From Alphaproteobacteria bacterium UBA3637 (lineage in GTDB: Bacteria; Pseudomonadota; Alphaproteobacteria; CAAHEQ01; UBA3637), in the NCBI GenBank assembly GCA_002373615.1, contig DFKU01000012.1, positions 1 through 19,501 on the forward strand: 19,501 nucleotides of DNA, given 5' to 3'. The position numbers and the translations under genes are program-made. Shown in pieces: positions 1 to 5,706 of the stretch. Under the pieces are notes generated by a model. The model saw only the letters and a program-made list of their open reading frames with translations. It was not told the DNA's origin and made no database searches. Numbering within the stretch: position 1 is the first letter of the stretch; each line of letters opens with the position of its first letter.

Positions 1-6
1 CCCTAT

Positions 7-50
7 CGGGCTCGCAATGACGGGATATAAAAAATGCGGGCTCGCAATGA
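7..50. repeat. Short direct repeat pair, CGGGCTCGCAATGA
   Basis: The 14-mer CGGGCTCGCAATGA occurs at 7-20 and again at 37-50, 30 bp apart. The first is followed by CGGG and the second by TGG. Its reverse complement (TCATTGCGAGCCCG) resembles the ends of dispersed intergenic repeats seen in many proteobacterial genomes. It lies just upstream of the palindromic repeat at 81-120. Confidence 0.6.
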
Positions 51-1084
51 TGGAACAGCGTGGCCATTCCACCCCCGCCCGTCATCCTTGGACGAGCGTT
101 AGCGAGATCCGAGGATCCACTTGGTGTAGCTTCAACGCGCCCAGATATGCACAATACGCACAATCAGGTCGCAGTATGATAGAAATGCTGGGGGTGTTGG
201 CTGTGATAGGCGTTCTCTCTGTTGCAGGCATCGCGGGCTATAATAATGCCATGAATCGTCATCGGGCGAATGAGCTCTTATACGAAGTGCAAAAAAGGGC
301 GGTTGTGGTGGCTGCTCAGGTCGCTCAGGGACGGGAAAGCCTTTCCATTTCTGAATTTACCAATCCTTCTGGCTATCTTTTCGATGTTAAAAATTGGAAC
401 ACCACACAATTTGCTGTGACTTTGACGCAGGATGATGGCGCAAATATTGATGCCAAAATATGTGATCAGATAAAAATGTTAACTGAAAATAATTTATTTT
501 TTCAAAGGATTGGTAAAAATTGTATTCATTTTATTTTTAATAAAAATCTGAGTAGTGCTGATGAGCCTACTCTTAAAAAAAGTTGTACAAAACAAAGTGA
601 ATGTAATGGCTATCAGCAATGCTTAAATGGATACTGTGAGGAAAATTGTCGCTCAGATCAACTTTTTTCTGAAAAGGATAAAACTTATGATTGTAGTGAA
701 ATTCCAACTACATGTGGAATTTGCACTGAAAGACAATATTGTAAGATTACAGCACACAATTATATTCCCGATACAGGAGAATGTGTTGATTTAGAAAGTG
801 AAGAGGAATTTGAAAGTAAAAAAAGAACCCTTATTTTTCCTGATGGGACAACAAAGTCTGTGTGGCTTAATGCTTCTGTATCTATAAGTTGGTGGAGCGC
901 TAAAAATTATTGTGAAGCGCATGGGAAAAAGATGGCTGATATCAATACAGCTATGGCATTAGAACCAAAATACTGGACTTGGACATCGGAAATAAGTAAT
1001 TATCGTGGAGCATATGCTGTTCTAGAAAGAGTAGCCAAAGGTTTAGAGAGAAACTATTCCTACAAAGCTTTATGCATTGATTAA
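17..1084 (+). CDS. Prepilin-like protein with Cys-rich and C-type-lectin-like C-terminus
   Basis: A type IV pilin/pseudopilin signature is visible: G51 followed by RSMIEMLGVLAVIGVLSV, with Glu at mature position +5 and a hydrophobic N-terminal helix, the pattern cut by prepilin peptidase. After a short globular part come a Cys-rich segment (about residues 190-256) and a C-terminal segment (about 268-355) with WWSAKNYCEAHGKKMA, YWTWTSE and a final Cys. That segment resembles C-type-lectin-like or DUF1566-like folds, so a surface-exposed minor pilin or adhesin is likely (inference). The start is uncertain. The frame is open to the window's left edge, candidate ATGs are at 17, 47 and 50, none has a clear Shine-Dalgarno, and no ATG/GTG/TTG lies between 50 and the cleavage site. 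The leader would be about 40-50 residues, unusually long, and is translated through a palindromic repeat (81-120). The gene may be partial or have a repeat-altered N-terminus. Confidence 0.72.
   Translation: MTGYKKCGLAMMEQRGHSTPARHPWTSVSEIRGSTWCSFNAPRYAQYAQSGRSMIEMLGVLAVIGVLSVAGIAGYNNAMNRHRANELLYEVQKRAVVVAAQVAQGRESLSISEFTNPSGYLFDVKNWNTTQFAVTLTQDDGANIDAKICDQIKMLTENNLFFQRIGKNCIHFIFNKNLSSADEPTLKKSCTKQSECNGYQQCLNGYCEENCRSDQLFSEKDKTYDCSEIPTTCGICTERQYCKITAHNYIPDTGECVDLESEEEFESKKRTLIFPDGTTKSVWLNASVSISWWSAKNYCEAHGKKMADINTAMALEPKYWTWTSEISNYRGAYAVLERVAKGLERNYSYKALCID
81..120 (+). repeat. Dispersed palindromic repeat, copy 1 (inside a reading frame)
   Basis: The sequence begins GTCATCCTTGGACGAGCG and ends GAGGATCCA. 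Bases 84-92 (ATCCTTGGA) pair with 108-116 (TCCGAGGAT), giving a 9-bp stem with one G-U pair. A related copy in reverse orientation lies at 14235-14271. This copy is translated in frame as part of the first prepilin-like ORF, similar in principle to the palindromic elements that insert into Rickettsia genes. Confidence 0.65.
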
Positions 1085-1106
1085 AAAATCCCCAAATGAG
1101 GGGGTA

Positions 1107-1146
1107 AACAAAAAGCCGGTATTTTGCCGGCGGTTTTGTTTTTTGT
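1107..1146. terminator. Bidirectional intrinsic terminator between convergent genes
   Basis: The stem GCCGG (1115-1119)/CCGGC (1127-1131) has a 7-nt loop. On the plus strand it is followed by GGTTTTGTTTTTT. On the minus strand the stem is followed by TTTTTGTTT. It lies between the plus-strand prepilin gene and the minus-strand gapR gene, so it can end both. A weaker CCCC/GGGG hairpin (1090-1104) precedes it. Confidence 0.8.
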
Positions 1147-1153
1147 ATACCCC

Positions 1154-1408
1154 CTACTCTGTCATACCCAGAAGTTTTTTATATTCATCCCGCAAAAATT
1201 CGGTCTCGGCGCGGTCGGCCGGATCCATCTTGCGCAATTTCAAGACTTGGCGCATCACTTTCACATCAAAGCCTGCCCCTTTGGCTTCGGAAAAAACTTC
1301 CCGAATATCGGCGGCCAGTTCCTTTTTTTCTTCCTCTAACCGTTCAATACGGTCAATAAAGGTATTCAGTTGATTGGCGTCCTTGGATGCATTGATATTT
1401 TCTTCCAT
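1154..1408 (-). CDS. gapR: GapR family nucleoid-associated protein (DUF2312)
   Basis: This 84-residue protein matches the alphaproteobacterial DUF2312/GapR family along its length. The core reads IDRIERLEEEKKELAADI, then REVFSEAKGAGFDVKVMR and QVLKLRKMD, close to Caulobacter GapR as I remember it. GapR forms coiled-coil multimers that encircle overtwisted, AT-rich DNA ahead of replication and transcription forks and helps type II topoisomerases (family knowledge). The N-terminal half here is strongly heptad-like and charged, fitting a coiled coil. A strong Shine-Dalgarno (AAGGGGG) precedes the ATG. It lies 23 bp downstream of trcR on the same strand, so the two are probably one operon. Length is normal for the family. 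Confidence 0.92.
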   Translation of the reverse strand: MEENINASKDANQLNTFIDRIERLEEEKKELAADIREVFSEAKGAGFDVKVMRQVLKLRKMDPADRAETEFLRDEYKKLLGMTE

Positions 1409-1431
1409 TTTATCCCCCTTTCAATGATGGA

Positions 1432-1947
1432 TTATTTTTTAATAGCAGCCACAGCAGCGTTTAAATCGGCCTCAGTGCACAATCCCAAAGTGACAGGATT
1501 TTGCGCTTGAATTTGATTTAAATTCTTATGCGTTTTTTCGCGGATCGCTTTGACCGTCGGTTTTGTGGTGCGAATCAAACGAATAATTTGGGCATCCGTT
1601 AAATCAGGATGATTTCTGACCAGCCATAAAATGGCCGCAGGACGAATCATGCGTTTGGATTGAGATAAGAATCTGGACCCTTTATTCAGTAATTTTTCAA
1701 TTTCAGGGTTGCTGGCCAAAGTAAGGGCGGCATTTGGATCGGCCTCACACCGTTTGATTTCTTCGGCCGTTAATTGATTTGCAGTAATCGGGTTGATGCC
1801 AACAATATGACTGGCAACATCTCCGTCGGCGATGGCTTGAACCTCCAGGGAATGCATTCCGCAAAATTCCCCGATTTGTTTAAAAGTAAGCGATGTATTT
1901 TCAACCAACCACACGGCTGTCGCTTTTGGCATTAAAGGCAGTGACAT
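1432..1947 (-). CDS. trcR: TrcR/DUF1013 family cell-cycle transcriptional regulator
   Basis: This 171-residue protein begins MSLPLMPKATAVWLVENT and continues LTFKQIGEFCGMHSLEV, the N-terminus typical of the DUF1013 family. That family is annotated in Alphaproteobacteria as the cell-cycle transcriptional regulator TrcR. Two helix-turn-helix-like segments can be seen: around residues 18-40 (LTFKQIGEFCGMHSLEVQAI) and around 115-140 (LTDAQIIRLIRTTKPTVKAI), consistent with DNA binding. The start is supported by GAAAGGAT 5 nt upstream of the ATG. A good promoter lies at 1981-2009. It leads the trcR-gapR operon and is transcribed away from secE. Its regulon cannot be read from the sequence. Confidence 0.85.
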   Translation of the reverse strand: MSLPLMPKATAVWLVENTSLTFKQIGEFCGMHSLEVQAIADGDVASHIVGINPITANQLTAEEIKRCEADPNAALTLASNPEIEKLLNKGSRFLSQSKRMIRPAAILWLVRNHPDLTDAQIIRLIRTTKPTVKAIREKTHKNLNQIQAQNPVTLGLCTEADLNAAVAAIKK

Positions 1948-1980
1948 TTTTTATCCTTTCATTAAAGTTTGAATGCCCTT

Positions 1981-2009
1981 ACTATACACTTTTTTAGATA
2001 AAAAGGCAA
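1981..2009 (-). promoter_or_regulatory. Promoter of the trcR-gapR operon
   Basis: Read on the minus strand: -35 TTGCCT (2009-2004), 17-nt spacer, -10 TATAGT (1986-1981), about 34 nt before the trcR ATG. It is divergent from the plus-strand promoter at 2025-2053; the two -35 boxes are only 15 bp apart. Confidence 0.65.
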
Positions 2010-2024
2010 GAGTTAATTTTTATA

Positions 2025-2053
2025 TTGACAAAAAGAAAAGATTACTGTATTTT
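2025..2053 (+). promoter_or_regulatory. Promoter of the 2060-2207 structured RNA
   Basis: -35 TTGACA (2025-2030), 17-nt spacer, -10 TATTTT (2048-2053). The expected start is at about 2059-2061, exactly at the base of the first hairpin of the structured RNA. The -35 is perfect and the -10 matches 4 of 6. Confidence 0.6.
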
Positions 2054-2059
2054 TAAACG

Positions 2060-2207
2060 TGCATTTGGTAGGTGCCAAGTGCCGGAACTAAAAAATCCGT
2101 GCAGATGTCCGTCCGATACAGGACGGATGACCACCGAATAAATTGAATAAGTGGCTCTGTATCTGTACAGTTTTTTAGCATCCGTCCACTAAAGTAGTGG
2201 ATTTTTC
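2060..2207 (+). ncRNA. Candidate structured RNA / attenuator upstream of secE, with terminator
   Basis: No ORF of useful size lies here, but the transcript folds by hand into a compact structure. Hairpin H1 pairs GCATTTGG (2061-2068) with CCAAGTGC (2075-2082), with one G-U. A long closing stem P1 pairs 2088-2107 with 2160-2178 (CTAAAAAA with TTTTTTAG, then TCCGTGCAGA-type pairing with TCTGTACAG, one bulge and one mismatch). P1 encloses P2 (TCCGTCC 2108-2114/GGACGGA 2121-2127) and P3 (CCAC 2131-2134/GTGG 2151-2154, with a 16-nt loop). A terminator follows: TCCACTA (2185-2191)/TAGTGGA (2195-2201) then TTTTT. The P2 3' arm plus two bases, GGACGGATG (2121-2129), is also perfectly complementary to CATCCGTCC (2179-2187), which overlaps the terminator's 5' arm. 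That is a riboswitch-like or attenuator-like alternative fold. I do not recognise a known family. It could be a free small RNA or a cis-regulator. Confidence 0.6.
2185..2206 (+). terminator. Intrinsic terminator of the structured RNA
   Basis: A 7-bp stem TCCACTA/TAGTGGA with a 3-nt loop is followed directly by five T's. The first three bases of the stem can instead pair upstream with 2121-2123 as part of the 9-bp antiterminator helix. Confidence 0.7.
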
Positions 2208-2210
2208 TAT

Positions 2211-2288
2211 GGGCGGTGCTAACCAAATAAATTGAATAGGTTAGAGGCTTTTAATCAGGCTAAACAATGACGCCGCCCGCCTGTTTTT
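2211..2288 (+). ncRNA. Second folded module with the same loop motif as the 2060-2207 RNA
   Basis: The outer stem GGGCGGTG (2211-2218) pairs with CGCCGCCC (2271-2278). It encloses a hairpin CTAACC (2219-2224)/GGTTAG (2239-2244) whose loop carries AATAAATTGAATA (2226-2238), identical to the P3 loop of the preceding RNA (2137-2149). The outer stem is followed by GCCTGTTTTT, so it may also act as a terminator. It lies between the first terminator and the secE promoter, and may be a read-through extension of the upstream RNA. Its function is unknown. Confidence 0.45.
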
Positions 2289-2320
2289 AAAAAATTCTTA
2301 AAAAAAGATTAAAAAAGGTG

Positions 2321-2349
2321 TTGACAGAAAAGTTTTTTTAAGGTATAAT
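2321..2349 (+). promoter_or_regulatory. Consensus sigma70 promoter for secE-nusG
   Basis: TTGACA (2321-2326), 17-nt spacer, TATAAT (2344-2349): a perfect match to both boxes at optimal spacing. The expected start is at about 2356, leaving a leader of about 50 nt before secE. It is the strongest-looking promoter in the window, as expected for a growth-related operon. Confidence 0.9.
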
Positions 2350-2406
2350 ACTCAGAACTTTTTCTATAATGGAAAAGTAGGCGCGTCGAAATTAGAAAGG
2401 TTAAAA

Positions 2407-2592
2407 ATGACAACACCAGCTGAGTTTGTTAGACAAGTGAAACAGGAAGTTTCAAAGATTACCTGGCCTTCACGGGCTGAAGCCATGCGTGGGACTGTGG
2501 TTGTTATTGGGGCCAGCATCCTATTGGCTGCCTTTTTAGTGTGTGTGGACTTTGTATTTGCTGCAGCCGTTGGGGCTGTTGTCGGAGGGTAA
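2407..2592 (+). CDS. secE: Preprotein translocase subunit SecE
   Basis: This 61-residue protein is the small essential subunit of the SecYEG channel in the inner membrane. The amphipathic N-terminal helix (FVRQVKQEVSKITWPS, residues 7-22) has the conserved Lys-x-x-Trp-Pro signature, followed by one membrane segment (about residues 29-58, rich in Val, Ala, Ile and Leu). This is the minimal single-span form usual outside the Enterobacteria. GAAAGG lies about 7 nt before the ATG. The stop is 4 nt before the nusG start, and the nusG Shine-Dalgarno lies inside the secE 3' end, so the two are translationally close-coupled. Confidence 0.95.
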   Translation: MTTPAEFVRQVKQEVSKITWPSRAEAMRGTVVVIGASILLAAFLVCVDFVFAAAVGAVVGG

Positions 2593-2596
2593 GAAT

Positions 2597-3124
2597 ATGA
2601 CAATGCGTTGGTATGTGATTCACGCTTATTCTGGTTTTGAACAAAAAGTGGCTGATTTTATTAAAGAACAAGCTGAAAAAAAAGGATTGTCCTCATTGGT
2701 GGAACAAGTCATTGTGCCGACCGAAAAAATTATGACTGTTCAAAATGGGGCCAAAAAAGAATCTTCCAGAAAATTTTTCCCGGGTTATGTTCTGGCTAAA
2801 ATGGAAATGACAGATGATACCTGGTATTTGGTTGCAAAAACACCAAAAGTGACAGGCTTTTTGGGGGGAAAGAAACCTCAAGCTATTACTGAACAAGAGG
2901 CAGCACGCATTTTGAATCAAGTGGAAGAAGGAGAAACAAAACCGCGTTCTGCTATTACTTTTGAGGTAGGTGAACAAGTTCAAATTATGGATGGGCCTTT
3001 TGTGAGTTTTGTGGGTGAAATTCAAGAAGTGGATGCCGAAAAAGAACGTTTAAAATTACAGGTTTCTATTTTTGGTCGTCCCACCCCTGTGGAGCTGACT
3101 TATACTCAGGTAAAGAAGGTGTAA
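2597..3124 (+). CDS. nusG: Transcription termination/antitermination factor NusG
   Basis: NusG binds the RNA polymerase clamp, suppresses pausing and links polymerase to Rho or the ribosome. From the ATG at 2597 the product is 175 residues. The NGN domain begins MRWYVIHAYSGFEQKVADFI and contains the typical KKESSRKFFPGYVLAKMEM stretch. The KOW domain near residues 122-150 contains VGEQVQIMDGPFVSFVGEI. I chose 2597 because GGAGGG (2584-2589) lies 7 nt upstream and homologues start with this Trp-Tyr-Val-Ile motif. The longer frame from 2543 overlaps secE and adds unrelated residues. A second ATG at 2603 is also possible. Confidence 0.96.
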   Translation: MTMRWYVIHAYSGFEQKVADFIKEQAEKKGLSSLVEQVIVPTEKIMTVQNGAKKESSRKFFPGYVLAKMEMTDDTWYLVAKTPKVTGFLGGKKPQAITEQEAARILNQVEEGETKPRSAITFEVGEQVQIMDGPFVSFVGEIQEVDAEKERLKLQVSIFGRPTPVELTYTQVKKV

Positions 3125-3125
3125 A

Positions 3126-3326
3126 ATGTTGTTTTTTGATGATATAGAAAGTGGTGAAGAAATGTGGTTTTGTGGAGAAAATGTTGGAGTTTCCCCTGCT
3201 TTAAAACCGACAGAAAAAAAGTCAACTTGCGCTTGTGGCAGGTCTGTGTGTTGTGGAAAACACAAAGATTGTTGTCATAAGAAAGAAACTATTCGTTTTG
3301 TTAAAGGAGCTCAAAGAGAGCGTTAA
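3126..3326 (+). CDS. Small Cys-rich hypothetical protein between nusG and rplK
   Basis: This 66-residue ORF starts one base after the nusG stop, with AAGGTG just upstream, so translational coupling to nusG is plausible. The N-terminal half is acidic (DDIESGEE) and the middle carries Cys at 16, 35, 37, 42, 43, 49 and 50, in a pattern like CACGxxxCCGxxxxCC with His46 and His51. The C-terminus is basic. Such clustered Cys/His suggests metal binding (inference). I recognise no family. nusG is normally followed directly by rplK, so a gene here is unusual. The 3' end lies inside a large inverted repeat (3295-3332), so part of the sequence is constrained as RNA. It could still be a chance ORF in a leader. 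Confidence 0.5.
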   Translation: MLFFDDIESGEEMWFCGENVGVSPALKPTEKKSTCACGRSVCCGKHKDCCHKKETIRFVKGAQRER

Positions 3327-3332
3327 CAAAAC
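3295..3332 (+). promoter_or_regulatory. Large hairpin spanning the stop codon of the Cys-rich ORF
   Basis: GTTTTGTTAA (3295-3304) pairs perfectly with TTAACAAAAC (3323-3332), and an inner GCTC/GAGC stem extends it. No U-tract follows, so it is not a standard terminator. It may be a processing site or part of the rplK leader fold. Confidence 0.55.
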
Positions 3333-3461
3333 AAGGTGGGTAAATCAAATTGATTCGGATTTACTTTTCCTGATGTAGAAGATGAGCCATCATCGGACTA
3401 CAAAACTTCAAGGGGAAACCCGAATGAATCAAGAAACAAATTGCTAATATGAGGTTATAAA
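3333..3461 (+). promoter_or_regulatory. Folded 5' leader of rplK-rplA, candidate L1-binding autoregulatory site
   Basis: Two further hairpins are visible. GTAAATC (3340-3346) pairs with GATTTAC (3358-3364) around the loop AAATTGATTCG. TGTAG (3374-3378) pairs with CTACA (3398-3402), with an AA/GGA internal loop and an inner GATGA/TCATC stem (3381-3394). L11-L1 operons are known to be repressed by L1 binding a leader structure that mimics 23S rRNA. The position fits that role, but I could not match the L1 recognition motif with certainty. Confidence 0.4.
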
Positions 3462-3890
3462 ATGGCAAAAGAAATATTGGGCTTTATCAAACTTCAAATT
3501 GAAGCGGGTAAAGCAAACCCTTCCCCTCCTGTGGGACCGGCCTTGGGTCAAAGAGGCTTAAACATTATGGATTTTTGTAAGGCGTTTAACGCAAAAACAC
3601 AAAAAGAAGAACCCGGTTCTCCTATTCCTGTGATTATTACAGCATATAAGGATCGGACTTTTTCCTTTGTGACAAAGTTACCGCCTGTCAGCTATTACAT
3701 TAAAAAAGCTGCAAATTTAAAGAGTGCCAGCCATGCGCCTGGTCGTGACAAAGCAGGTAAAATTACCAAAGCTCAAGTTAAGGAAATCGCTATTAAAAAG
3801 ATGCCGGACTTGAACTGTCACACTGTGGAAGCAGGGATGGAAATGGTGGCTGGGCAAGCCAGATCAATGGGTATTGAAGTCGTGGAGTAA
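3462..3890 (+). CDS. rplK: 50S ribosomal protein L11
   Basis: L11 binds the GTPase-associated centre of 23S rRNA at the base of the stalk. The 142-residue product shows the N-terminal domain with GFIKLQIEAGKANPSPPVGP and ALGQRGLNIMDFCKAFN, including the Pro-rich linker region, and the C-terminal rRNA-binding domain ending in CHTVEAGMEMVAGQARSMGI. Length is typical. ATGAGG precedes the ATG by about 7 nt. The next gene, rplA, starts 4 nt after the stop, giving the usual L11-L1 pair. Confidence 0.97.
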   Translation: MAKEILGFIKLQIEAGKANPSPPVGPALGQRGLNIMDFCKAFNAKTQKEEPGSPIPVIITAYKDRTFSFVTKLPPVSYYIKKAANLKSASHAPGRDKAGKITKAQVKEIAIKKMPDLNCHTVEAGMEMVAGQARSMGIEVVE

Positions 3891-3894
3891 GAAA

Positions 3895-4578
3895 ATGACA
3901 GGAAAAAGATTAAAAAAAGCCTATGAAGGCATTGAAAAGAAAGCTTACTCTTTAGACGAAGCTATCAAAATGATTAAAGCTGGTGCAACAGCTAAATTTG
4001 ATGAAACAGTGGATATCGCCGTGAAATTGGGTGTGGATCCAAAACAATCCGACCAAATGGTGCGTGGTGCTGTTTCTTTGCCTGCCGGAACCGGTAAAAC
4101 CTTAAAGGTTGCCGTGTTTGCTAAAGGGCCGAAAGCCACTGAAGCCAAAAACGCCGGTGCTGATATCGTTGGGGATGATGACCTGATGAACGATATTTTA
4201 GCCGGTAAAATTGAATTTCAACGTTTGATTGCTACCCCGGATATGATGGGCTTGGTGGGTCGCGTTGGTAAAATTTTGGGTCCGAAGGGCTTGATGCCAA
4301 ACCCCAAATTGGGGACTGTGACAATGGATGTGGCGAATGCAGTGAAAGCTGCCAAAGCCGGTCAAGTGCAATTCCGTGTGGATGCGGCCGCCATTGTGCA
4401 TGCCGGTATCGGGAAAGCCAGTTTTTCAGAAGATAAAATCGCTGAAAACGTGCGTGCTTTCGTGAAAGCCTTACAGGGATTAAAGCCTGCCTCTTCTTCA
4501 GGGGTGTACCTGCAACAGGTGGCTTTAAGTACCACTCAAGGAGTCGGTGTCAAAGTAGCACTGACAACCATTGGGTAA
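3895..4578 (+). CDS. rplA: 50S ribosomal protein L1
   Basis: L1 forms the mobile stalk that guides deacylated tRNA from the E site, and in many bacteria represses its own operon. The 227-residue product has the L1 signature KILGPKGLMPNPKLGTVT (residues about 126-143) and the flanking two-domain arrangement. I chose the ATG at 3895 because GGAG (within the rplK stop region, 3884-3887) lies upstream and homologues begin near KRLKKAYEGI. The frame extending back to 3874 overlaps rplK and is unlikely to be used. Confidence 0.96.
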   Translation: MTGKRLKKAYEGIEKKAYSLDEAIKMIKAGATAKFDETVDIAVKLGVDPKQSDQMVRGAVSLPAGTGKTLKVAVFAKGPKATEAKNAGADIVGDDDLMNDILAGKIEFQRLIATPDMMGLVGRVGKILGPKGLMPNPKLGTVTMDVANAVKAAKAGQVQFRVDAAAIVHAGIGKASFSEDKIAENVRAFVKALQGLKPASSSGVYLQQVALSTTQGVGVKVALTTIG

Positions 4579-4821
4579 AAAAGTTTTTGGCCTTGCCCGT
4601 TCGGGTGGGGCCGAAAAAATGCCTGTCCAAGACTGTGGGCGCTTATCATGGGATAAGCTTAATGGAAGAGCACTTCCGCCGACATAGACAGAACGGTGAT
4701 TGGATATTCCAAAAAACCGGTTTCTGGACAGGGAGTTGAGGAAGGGATTAACCCGACCTCTGTGTAGAAACCAAGAAGGGCGAACAAAAGTTCAAACTTC
4801 TTATAGAACGGAGTAAGAAAA
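4579..4821 (+). promoter_or_regulatory. L10 (rplJ) leader, autoregulatory RNA
   Basis: This 243-nt gap before rplJ is highly structured. A strong hairpin is formed by 4589-4612 (GGCCTTGCCCG with its complement). A long-range perfect 8-bp stem CCTGTCCA (4622-4629)/TGGACAGG (4725-4732) closes a domain containing hairpins CTTATC/GATAAG (4642-4657) and GGAAG/CTTCC (4664-4677). Further hairpins follow: GAGG/CCTC (4738-4760) and AAGAAG/CTTCTT with inner GAAC/GTTC (4773-4802). Position and architecture fit the ribosomal L10 leader family, in which the L10-L7/L12 complex binds its own mRNA to limit rplJL translation. The assignment to that family is by position and shape, not by a covariance search. 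Confidence 0.75.
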
Positions 4822-5301
4822 GTGAAACGTGAAGAGAAACAACAGCTGATTTCAGACCTGTCGAACGTTTTCAAAAAAGCTAAGTTGGTCGTTGTCGTTC
4901 ATAATAATGGGCTGACAATGGAACAAACAACCGCTTTAAGAAAAAATGTTCGTGCGGATGGGGCCAGCTATAAAGTTGCAAAAAACCGTTTGGCTAAACT
5001 TGCTTTGGCAGGAACCCCTTATGAATCCTTGAAGGATTTATTAACGGGACCAACAGCAATTGCTTATTCAGAAGACGAAATTGCGGCTTCTAAAGCAGTC
5101 GTAAAAATGGCAAAAGAATCCGATAAATTTAAAGTTATCGGGGGTGCCATGAACGGCGAAGCAATTGACGTTGCACGTATTCAACAATTGGCTTCTTTGC
5201 CGGATTTGGATGGATTACGTGCTCAATTGATTGGCTTGTTGCAAGCTCCTGCTGGACAATTGGCCAGACTCGCAAAAGCTTACTCAGAAAAAGCTGAGTA
5301 A
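4822..5301 (+). CDS. rplJ: 50S ribosomal protein L10
   Basis: L10 anchors L7/L12 dimers to the large subunit. The 159-residue product begins KREEKQQLISDLSNVFKKAK and includes the family-typical VVHNNGLTMEQTTALRKNVR and YKVAKNRLAKLAL segments in the rRNA-binding domain. The C-terminal helix (about 135-159, ending LARLAKAYSEKAE) is the L7/L12 docking part. The start codon is GTG at 4822 with GGAG 8 nt upstream. It is preceded by the folded leader and followed 36 bp later by rplL. It is slightly short for the family but complete. Confidence 0.95.
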   Translation: MKREEKQQLISDLSNVFKKAKLVVVVHNNGLTMEQTTALRKNVRADGASYKVAKNRLAKLALAGTPYESLKDLLTGPTAIAYSEDEIAASKAVVKMAKESDKFKVIGGAMNGEAIDVARIQQLASLPDLDGLRAQLIGLLQAPAGQLARLAKAYSEKAE

Positions 5302-5337
5302 TTGTTTAACATAAAATAAAAGAAAAGGAATATTAAA

Positions 5338-5706
5338 ATGACTGATTTAAATAAATTGATTGATGAATTGTCTCAGTTGACAATTTTGGAAGCTGCTGAT
5401 TTAGCAAAAGCTTTGGAAGAAAAGTGGGGCGTAAGCGCTGCTGCTCCTGTGGCTGTTGCTGCTGCCGGTGGAGCTGCTGGTGCTGCTGAAGAAAAGACCG
5501 AATTTGACGTGATCTTGACCGATGCAGGTGCTAACAAAATCGGCGTGATTAAGGAAGTCCGTGCTATTACGAACTTAGGCCTTAAAGAAGCTAAAGACTT
5601 AGTTGATGGTGCACCAAAAGAAATCAAGAAAGGTGCCGCCAAAGACGAAGCCGAAAAAATCAAGAAACAACTGGAAGCCGCTGGTGCTAAGGTTGAATTG
5701 AAATAA
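5338..5706 (+). CDS. rplL: 50S ribosomal protein L7/L12
   Basis: This is the multicopy stalk protein that recruits translational GTPases. The 122-residue product has the N-terminal dimerisation region (LNKLIDELSQLTILEAADLA), an Ala/Gly/Val-rich flexible hinge (about residues 36-52) and the conserved C-terminal domain (EFDVILTDAGANKIGVIK, then VRAITNLGLKEAKDLVDGAP). AAAAGGA lies 8 nt before the ATG. A small hairpin AAGGTT/AACCTT (5705-5722) overlaps the stop and leads into the rpoB leader. Confidence 0.97.
   Translation: MTDLNKLIDELSQLTILEAADLAKALEEKWGVSAAAPVAVAAAGGAAGAAEEKTEFDVILTDAGANKIGVIKEVRAITNLGLKEAKDLVDGAPKEIKKGAAKDEAEKIKKQLEAAGAKVELK

Noticed and set aside
1077..1373. Plus-strand ORF of 98 codons opposite gapR
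   Set aside because: It overlaps a terminator and the reverse strand of a clear gapR gene.
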